A stretch of DNA of 64,000 nt, taken from assembly GCA_963971575.1 (NCBI GenBank), contig OZ020616.1, forward strand, positions 29,492,306-29,556,305. Direction: 5' to 3'. Position numbers and translations under genes: made by a program. This stretch comes from Liopterus haemorrhoidalis (Eukaryota; Arthropoda; Insecta; Coleoptera; Dytiscidae). The notes below the pieces were generated by a model. It had not been told where the DNA came from and did no database searches. It worked only from the letters and a program-made list of their open reading frames with translations. Below, one piece after another: positions 56,371 through 64,000 of this stretch. How positions within the stretch are numbered: the stretch's first letter is position 1; every line of letters begins with the position of its first letter.

Positions 56371-57586
56371 GGTTACAGAAAAAAAGCACATTATTTGTTA
56401 TAAATGTACATATATGTCATTGTGTATCGGTTGTACCTAAAGCTGGGACCACATTAGCGAACCGTTCTTGTAATGCATCGCGTAAAATTTCCCAAACAAG
56501 TGGTACAATTAATATCGAGTGTACAACCATTGAAGGTTTAATTTATATTATAACATAAGTCTTTATTGCAAACCGAAGTGACTATTGGAATCTAAAGTTT
56601 TCTTGTTTTTTAAGTAGATTTTCCTTTTCCTACCTGTGCCCCTTAGGGATGAATGATCATTACAATGTTCAGTTTTAACAAGTAACAGTTCAAGGTCATA
56701 TGAGAACGTCCAGGTAAACCATGCGTGAATATTATTTTATACTTTTTAACAACTTCTCCACTTGGATTCTATAGAAGATTGTTCTTGTTTGAGGCTTATT
56801 TCTGTATGTCAGAGACATCTTGGTTGTGTATATTTCATCATTTCTACGTCCACATTTATCATTTTGATTCCCGCAGACCACCAAACAATCTTACGTGATT
56901 TATACTCACAGTGGGTTGCTAGGCTTAGTAATAAACACATTACTGTCTCTTCGCGCGCAGTGTCATAAACACACGAAATTAACTGTGGTTTGTTAATCGA
57001 TATTATTTTTACCAGCCTCGCCTTTGGGTTAATTAAGGTAGTAGTGAAGAAAACTCAAAGGTGCTGACATCTGACATCGTTAAAGAAAAATAGGAGTTGA
57101 AAAAAAAGTTCATGTGTAAATCATATGTTGTTTATTTTCTTATTGTTTTATTAAGAACTACTTAATATAGTTGTTAAACAATAAGGTATCTATTACAATG
57201 AGTCGTGTGTTGGTTATACAAGTAAAAAATTCGCAGACTAGCATCATAAAACTAATAAGAAATTATTTTACTTTTAAATTATCACCTTCAAATTGCTCTT
57301 TTGTGGCAACAAATCGCTGCCAGCGCCTTTTCCTTTTATGGAAACACATTTTGTAGGCCCCTTTTGAAGTTGATTTTAGTTCAGTTTTAGATTTTTTTTT
57401 ATCTCTTCAATCGTTTAAAAACGGCATCCTTTTAAAGAACTCACCAATGTTTTGGAAACACCAATGTTTGCAGGACCAAGTTAATTGAGTGTGGTGGATG
57501 TGGAACGAGAGTGACTTTCGTTTTCCATAAGGGAAGTGTGAGCTGGTGTGTGATTTAATTTTTCAGTTATGAGAAATACCGACTTA
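56368..57586. other. AT-rich DNA
   Basis: No gene is visible. Frames at 56762 and 57171 on the + strand have no domain. Confidence 0.35.
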
Positions 57587-57727
57587 TGGCCGGTTGCTAA
57601 AGAAAAATGTTTTAATTCGACTTATCCCTAACTCAAGTTAATATTATACATTTTTGTATGTTGTTTTGACTCAAGTTAGGTAGAACTGGAGATAAAACAT
57701 TTAACTTGTTCTTTACCAGCCGGCCAT
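57587..57727. repeat. TA-flanked MITE, 141 bp
   Basis: TGGCCGGTTGCTAAAGAA on the left and, inverted, ATGGCCGGCTGGTAAAGAA on the right, with TA on both sides. Same family as 35030-35178. Confidence 0.85.
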
Positions 57728-57775
57728 TAGTGATTTTAGAATCACAACTAATGTTTATTTACTGTTTCACCCGTT

Positions 57776-57973
57776 CAGGCGCGTATCCAGAATATTTTAT
57801 TGAGGGGGGGGGCTCAGAAGCCAACCATTTTTCTTAGGGGGCTCAGAAGCCAATATCTTTTTTTGGAGCGGGTTCACGTTTATTTACAAGACAAATGTGT
57901 CCCTTGAAAACTCATTTTTGAGTTAATGGGGGAGGGGAGTTAAGCTCGTGAGCCCCTACTGAGTGTGCGCCTG
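57776..57973. mobile_element. short hAT-like MITE, 198 bp
   Basis: CAGGCGCGTATCCAG begins it and GTGTGCGCCTG ends it. The flanks cacccgtt and cttctgtt match at only 5 of 8, so it is old or the border is off. A G-run and the duplicated word GGGGCTCAGAAGCCAA lie inside the left end. Confidence 0.6.
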
Positions 57974-58084
57974 CTTCTGTTGGTACCCATTCACGGTAAA
58001 TTTTAGAAATCGAATGCTATCCGACTTTTCATCATCTTTGATTACATTTCTACCATATTTAAAACGCTCGAATGACTAAAATAC

Positions 58085-58200
58085 GCAATTCGACTCCCCT
58101 TCTCGGGAGTATCTTCTCCCTTTTGTCTGGGATTTGAACCCATGTCCCTGTGTTCTGTATGCAACCGTCTTGTCATCGTCACTGCAGCTCTCGTTATTGT
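58085..58200 (-). repeat. tRNA-derived SINE-like unit
   Basis: On the minus strand a B-box-like GGGTTCAAATCCCAG follows an AAGACGGTTGCAT stretch and precedes GAGAAG. The last part forms a CTCCCGAGAAGGGGAG stem. No valid cloverleaf is seen. Confidence 0.45.
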
Positions 58201-58658
58201 AAAATACCTAACAAAAACTAAAATACTGCGTTGTATAACTGTGTAGAATAACTGTTTTCTAATTATATATTTTTATTTCATTAACGTTGGAATTGATGAC
58301 GGAAATGACAAATAAACTGTAATTTGTCACATTTTGCATATTGTGTTTACTATTTTTGTATGCTACAAAAAATAATTATTTAAAATTTTTTTTTTAAAAC
58401 TTTAATCATTAACTTTTTTTGTATGATCATATATGGCGTTAATACAAGAGTACAACAATTTTCGTAAATGTAACGCGAAACACTAATAGAAAACAGTGTA
58501 TCCATCAATTTCCCAATAATAAAACTAAATATACCACCAATACATAAATATGTTCTTAATACATATGAAATACAGAGTGATCAACCGTCCTGAATTACGA
58601 TCATCCCGATTTTGGTTTTTTATAGACGCATCCCGAAACTACCCTAGGCGGAACGCTA

Positions 58659-58795
58659 TGGGCCGGTTTCTGAAAACTTAGTGAACTATAATCAAACAGT
58701 CAGAAAATGGTTGCTATTGTTACTTATGGGATTGCTATATTGTAACCGAGTTTAGCCAAATGGTTAAACTCGGCTAAGCTCTCAGAAATCGGACC
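58659..58795. repeat. TA-flanked MITE, GGGCCG family, copy 2, 137 bp
   Basis: TGGGCCGGTTTCTGA on the left and TCAGAAATCGGACC on the right are inverted, with TA on both sides. It matches the copy at 5612-5748. Confidence 0.8.
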
Positions 58796-59690
58796 TATAT
58801 GTTCCAATTTTCCACAAAATATAAAATAAACAATAAAACCTATAATAATAGATCAGCATTAGGAAAAAAAAAACTAGCTAAATATATACATATAAAGGCA
58901 AATAAAAAGAAAGTATTGTTGATTAGAACCACATTCTTCTAAAAGTTTATAGAGAGGTGTGCCATCAATAGTGGCGGATTACGATAGATTGGGAACCTAG
59001 GCAAGTTTCTAGGCAACTCCCCAAATCGAAGAAAACAACATCATTCCAAATCAAGTAGTGAGCAAAAAATGGACGAGTGGTATCTATATATGTATACATC
59101 CTGTATATGTATAATAACCAAGTAACCAGTAAGGTACTTTCCAATCTGACTAATGGAAAAGTCCCATTTTTTTTTGTTCGTTTGTAGATCGATATCCCGA
59201 AATTGTCTGATCATGTTTTGGTCACCGCACTCTTCTCGTCAACATTCGAAGGCATAATAGGGCTGTCTATTTTAATTATTCTTATTATTAAATTATTAAT
59301 TTATTTGTTTAACAAGTTTATAGAATATTATATCATGGCCTCGAATGCAACTTGAACCCTGAAACTCTCCTTGTTGGTACGTGTAAATCTTAATGACTAA
59401 ATGCTTCAGTTAAGTCGATAAATTTCATAGGCATTTCCGATGAAATATTGTAAAATAAAGTGAGAATGCCAGTACACTGGAACTTCATTTAGCTTTTAAG
59501 AATGATTTCTAGTTAACGCTGAGGCAATCCCCGATTCATCCGACTGCGAATACTGCGAGAGATTAATGCGTCCATAATTAGCCGTAATAACGGTGCAGAC
59601 ATAATCCTAATTGCTAAGACTAAGACGGAAAGTAAAAATGTATTTAATTAACTAAATGGTTTTTTAACGTCTGACATCTCTGGTTCATAG
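58796..59690. other. AT-rich DNA
   Basis: No gene is visible until the composition becomes more balanced at about 59520. Confidence 0.35.
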
Positions 59691-59793
59691 TGTAGCTGGT
59701 ACGTGGAATGGTTTGCGAGGACGAAAGACGAGTACGGAGTACAGAGGGAACATTAGCTCAGGCGGATTCGTAATAGGCTTACTGGAGTTCGTA

Positions 59794-59829
59794 ATGGATA
59801 GTGTTTACAAGAACGGGCGCGGGCGCTAG
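59794..59829 (+). other. short upstream ORF
   Basis: MDSVYKNGRGR and a stop, 20 bases before the candidate start at 59850. A second ATG at 59840 also precedes it, out of frame. Confidence 0.3.
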
Positions 59830-59849
59830 AAGCTGCTAATGTTGAGAAC

Positions 59850-59912
59850 ATGGTGATGGCACTGGCAGCTGTCACAGCAGTGCTGGCTACTCTACTCTAT
59901 TCTATTCCGCAA
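59850..59912 (+). CDS. possible first exon with signal peptide
   Basis: I do not recognise the gene. From an ATG at 59850 the frame reads MVMALAAVTAVLATLLYSIP: a short start, a hydrophobic run of about 15 residues and a polar end, typical of a signal peptide or first membrane segment. A splice donor is possible at CAA|GTGTGT (59912/59913). Past that point the composition turns AT-rich and the frame loses any pattern, as an intron would. The 150 bases upstream are more GC-rich than their surroundings. If real, this is exon 1 of a secreted or membrane protein. A chance frame cannot be excluded. Confidence 0.35.
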
Positions 59913-62181
59913 GTGTGTTCACTTGTTCTCCCGTTACCGCTCACCGCATCTCACCAACTCTTTACGGTTTCCTCTTCCTGTTGTTCAACCATTATCCAAA
60001 CTTACCAACGACTGACTTTTTGCTATTCCGTTAGTTTAATTATACGATATTTTGACAGTAGAAAAGGAAATATTTTTGTAGATCGATCTCTTTTGATGCT
60101 GCGTTGCTACACTTCCTCAAGTTACAAAACAAAATATTTTTCGCATACAAAAAGACTAATTTGTATGTGTAATTCTTTACAATGCATTTCAGAGTGACAT
60201 AACTTATTACAAATATTACAATTCATTTTGATTGAGAATATTCAGGCGTGATGAAAGTAAAAGTGAAATTAATATTTGGGTATTTTGTTTTAAACATCGT
60301 ATTATTACGAAATAACTATAGGTTAAAAAATGTTTTTATAGACAGCTATTAAGGGATCTGATCTTAATTATGGTATCTCATTTTTAATAGATACAATCAT
60401 GAAAAGAAATCTTGGACACTTATTAGTTAATGGGACCTTTAATTCAATATTTGAGAGAGTTTATACTACCATACGCCTAGCCAGCCTAAGGGTACCAACG
60501 CGTAAAAAGATTATTGCCGGCGACTATAAGTATTATAGGTGCTGGCTAGCCGGCGCCGATCGGCGAGAATAAATATATCTGACCCTTAACTTTCAAATAT
60601 ATCCGGACATGTATAAAGATTGTCGGTACTTGTGGGTGTATACACCATGCGCCTATAAGTAAACCAGAACCTTTGAAACATTATTTTTCAACTTACAAGA
60701 AGCTGGCAGTCACATTTTTTGATATAATGATAATTTTTTTATTTAATTTATAGGGAACCAACAGTATTTCATAATTATTAATAAAATATCATTTATGTAG
60801 CGAATTACTGACGTTTACAATTAATTATCGGCCGCACAAATTTGATTGTTTCGTTATGGATCTATTCTACAATATGTAGTTTATTACGGCAAGTATTAGG
60901 AGGTATTTTACACTCCTAGCAGGTACAGCAACATTAATTCTAAACCATGCCATTTTTTAAGAAATTTTAATATATCGGCGGCGATAGCAATCTATCTATG
61001 TGTTTGTACCCATACATAATAAATATATAAACAAGAAATCAGGAACAGAATTCAAGCTGCTAATACGTCTTACTTTGTGCTCGGCCCTTTCTTCCCTCTA
61101 GAAGAAAAATCAAGATTAGACTCTAATAATTCTCCATACTTATATATGGCTCCGAAACAAGGTCCTTTACAAAGCGAGATCAACAATACCTTACAGTTTT
61201 TGAAAACAACATATTTTGCCGAATATTTGTTCCAATTCAAATTAATGGTGAATAAAGAATTTCGCAAGAATGAAGGTAGTTTAAATTTTGGGTGCCCAGC
61301 ATCTATGGTTGTTAGTATCGCAAATGGAGATATTTGATAAATTTACTCAAAGCCAAGGAACACACTAGAAATGGAAGGTAAACGATTAGGGGGGAAGGAC
61401 ACGTGGTGAGGATGAAAAAGGACGAAATCATATAGAGGTTTCATTCAAATTAATCGTAAATCAAGAAGCCGCAAGAATGAAGATGTCGGAGGATTAAACA
61501 CAAAGCCAACTATTGCACAGAAAATGCTAGATCAGGGGCTTTATCAGGTGATGGCACCCTTGCATGAAATATGAAAAATTAAAGGCACCCTACACTTATT
61601 TCTCCGTCTTACGAGTATATCTCTAGCAACTCTGCGAAGTTCGCGAAACCCCTTTCATTTACTTACAGTACCTTGGCTATCGTGGCACCCAAGTTGAGAA
61701 CCACAGTGCGTTTATTAACATTATTTAACAATGTTTAGCGTGGTTTGTAGAAGTCTCTTATTATAAACCAGTGATTCTCAATTTTGTCACCACATAAGCT
61801 ATAGTACAATTTCGAAACAACACACTGCGCAAAAACGTTTTCTTGACTGAGAGCTTACTGTGTCTGCGCGCACGCAAAGCAGTGGCGTAGTGTATTACTT
61901 ATTATTTTATTAGTCAGCTGTTTGTTTGGTACCTTGTTTGTGTTTCGTTAGTTTATTAAAACTGTGTTAAAACAATCAGTTTTTTTCAGAACTATTACAT
62001 TTCTGTGCGTGAGATTTTGGTAAATTAGCCTTGAAAGTAGCAAAGTAAAACCAGTGTGGACAGTCACTGGTAAAATAGCTGAAGTTCACGTCGATTTGAT
62101 GACTCATTGTGTTGTTTCGAAAATGAACGGCCTATATGTATAATATATATTAACTGTCACGCGACTCTTAGAGGTTATATA
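59913..62181. other. AT-rich DNA
   Basis: No gene is visible. At 60470-60660 there are short inverted and direct repeats (CTAGCCAGCC/GCTGGCTAG and ACCAT-CGCCTA twice). The + frame at 61077-61337 has no domain. Confidence 0.35.
61533..61699. repeat. probable short hAT-like element
   Basis: It begins CAGGGGCTTTATCAGG, then GATGGCACCC, and ends GGCACCCAAGTTGAGAACCA. The ends are partly inverted but no duplication is found. Confidence 0.4.
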
Positions 62182-62568
62182 TAGGGTGATTTAAGCAAAA
62201 TCTTCCAAATTTAAAAAGACATGTTTCTCGAACAAGTCAAAAAATCAACATAGCTTCAGTTCGACAAAATTAAAAAGTTATAGCATGCAAAAGAAAAATA
62301 AACGCATTTAGAAAATATCTGATTTCCTCACAACAAATTACAAATCTAGTGGGGAGATTTTATTATAAATACATTAACTGTTCAGAATGGTCACCTGGTT
62401 CTTCAATACATATTTGAGCGCACATTATGAATGTACATATGCATTTTCTTTAGAGTGATATAACTTTTTAATTTTAGAGAATCGAACGATTATTAATATA
62501 ATGTTTTATGTTTCAAATTATTCGAGGAACACCTTTTAAGTTTGTCAGATTACTCCTGAATCACCCTG
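62182..62568. repeat. TA-flanked MITE, 387 bp
   Basis: TAGGGTGATTTAAG on the left and CTGAATCACCCTG on the right are inverted, with TA at 62180-62181 and 62569-62570. The interior holds two similar frames' worth of AT-rich DNA and no gene. Confidence 0.75.
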
Positions 62569-62570
62569 TA

Positions 62571-63963
62571 TGGATTGAAACCCACTTATATAGGACGGGC
62601 CTTTATTTGAGAATAATATTAAAATTCTAATTCAGTCTTACCAATTTAGAACTTGCGTTATTTTGTAACATTTTCTACAAAATAAGAATAATTTTCAAAC
62701 CATTATTTCCATGGCAATAAATTCCGAACCATTAAGACTTAGTAATAAATTAAGAGATTTTATAAATATGTTCAAATTCACACTGTAAGAATTCAAACGA
62801 ATTTATATATTTATATATCTTTTGTATTGAATTGTATTTCCCAAATTGATTTGTGTTTATTGTAGCTTCTTTGTCTTCTTTGAATATGGAAAATGTATAC
62901 AAACAGAAAAAATCGTTTCTACAAAATAAAATTAATCATTTCGTTGTAATGTAAAATAATATTTGGGCGCCGTATTTTATTACCATTATGAAATGTATTT
63001 CAGTATTGTTATTTACAAGGTCGATAAATTTATCTTTTCATATAAAACAATGACTAACCCAATCCCTTATTCTAACTGTCGTATTAAGACAAGTATTTCT
63101 ATAGGGATAATTTAATGGCACTTAGTACGAGAGTTTTAGTATGGACCTGCCACTGCCAGCCTTCGCCTCCGTAACAAAGGGTTGCTGTAATTTTGTCATT
63201 TTCTCACCCTTTACGTAAAATGTACATAAACCAAACTTTGACGTATCAAATTATAGATAAGTGTTATCAGTATCGTTGTCAGAAGTGCCATCTGCTGTCG
63301 ATAACTTGTATCATGTGTCATGTAATAAGGACAATGTCAGGGCAGATATACGCACTGTGTGAACAGTGGTTAGCAACCTGTCGCATTACCTAGTTAGGAT
63401 AAACAGCTGCTTCTCGCTTACACTTTACTCGTCTTTATATTTGCGTCTACTGCCCTTTTCGTGTTTAGAACTAATACTCGGTTATGTTATGGAGCTATTA
63501 AGCAATTACGGCGCTATCTATTGTTTGCACAGATTTTTTTAAACGTAATTATATATGTTAGCAAATATTTTCCATTTTTTTGTATAATGTAAAACATGAA
63601 ATATACATAAAATTATGCATTTAAAGATGCCGTTAGATACATAAACAGGAATGAGTGGAATTTATCTAGAAGAACTTGGTTAATAACTTGTCGATATGAA
63701 CGGATTATTAATTATAATACTAGATTTGCGCATATAATTGTGTAAATGTAATTGTGTAAAAAAATTGTGTACTGAAATCCGTCATTTTGACGGATAAATT
63801 GAAATACAGTTTTTTTTTTTTTTGTAATAAATTTAGTTCATTCTATTTTAAATCAATAGAGTTTATTAACACAGATCTATTTAGTACAGTTTATGCATAT
63901 ACATTCCATTTTCAGTATCATTTGCGCCAAATTCGATCTCATCAGATAGGTCTCCATTTATTC
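62571..63963. other. AT-rich DNA
   Basis: No gene can be supported. A short balanced stretch at 63140-63175 (ATGGACCTGCCACTGCC, then GCCTTCGCCTCC and GTAACA) could be a tiny exon or a repeat end. Confidence 0.3.
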
Positions 63964-64000
63964 AGGTTGTTTTTACCGACCGCCAACATATATAAGGGAG
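63964..64000. repeat. dispersed repeat cut by the window end
   Basis: Same sequence as the start of 37285-37560 (CGACCGCCAACATATATAAG). Confidence 0.6.

Noticed and set aside
61767..61800. hAT left end CAGTGATTCTCAATTTTG
   Set aside because: No inverted partner or target duplication could be found nearby.

Overview
This window looks like nuclear DNA of an insect. It is very AT-rich, has long intergenic stretches, shows no bacterial-style operons, and is dense with metazoan mobile-element relics: mariner, Tc1, hAT, PIF/Harbinger, RTE and I-like non-LTR elements, and tRNA-derived SINE-like units. A hemipteran would fit but cannot be proven from sequence alone. No rRNA gene, intact tRNA gene, CRISPR array or complete protein-coding gene is visible. 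Most long open frames are chance or lie on the wrong strand of transposon remains. Several supposed starts in the GC-rich region are GTG or TTG, not ATG.

The best host-gene signal is a CpG-rich island at about 16790-18330. It has an initiator-like motif near 17204 and a proline/serine-rich, basic-cluster open frame that ends exactly at a strong splice donor (18184/18185). I read this as the promoter and first coding exon of a nuclear-type protein on the + strand, with a long first intron to the right. A weaker second candidate is a signal-peptide-like first exon at 59850-59912. All else is intergenic or intronic.

The dominant structure is layered transposon insertion. At least twelve hAT-like elements can be delimited to the base from terminal inverted repeats and 8-bp target duplications: 4954-5439, 9276-9639, 12249-13640, 12455-13566, 13929-15010, 19396-19758, 20513-21388, 22659-23648, 25187-25488, 31912-32166, 32572-32956, 38722-40067, 38974-40016 and 45133-46185. 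Three nests are especially clear. An RTE retrotransposon (minus strand, 11087-15080) is cut by a hAT at 13929 and by a composite insert that holds a hAT within a hAT. A Tc1 transposase relic (8500-9948) is cut by a hAT. A hAT at 38722-40067 holds another hAT, which holds a TA-flanked MITE. Internal paralogues give pre-insertion (empty) sites for two of the insertions.

Other structure: a dispersed minisatellite of about 39 bp found inside or beside hAT elements with different ends (9331, 28811, 31985, 32666, 38862 and perhaps 7105); a tandem trimer of one MITE (32271-33130); a near-perfect 60-bp-stem hairpin (7984-8125); a 32-bp perfect palindrome (10900-10931); two internally deleted mariner copies (21990-22558, 52426-53332); several TA-flanked MITE families present in two or more copies; and a retroelement 3' end with a TAAC-repeat tail present four times. 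I see no clearly new multi-gene system. The most unusual item is the mobile minisatellite shared between unrelated hAT termini, followed by the possible non-AUG start of the host exon and an unclassified long-inverted-repeat element around a 79-residue orphan frame (43105-43770).
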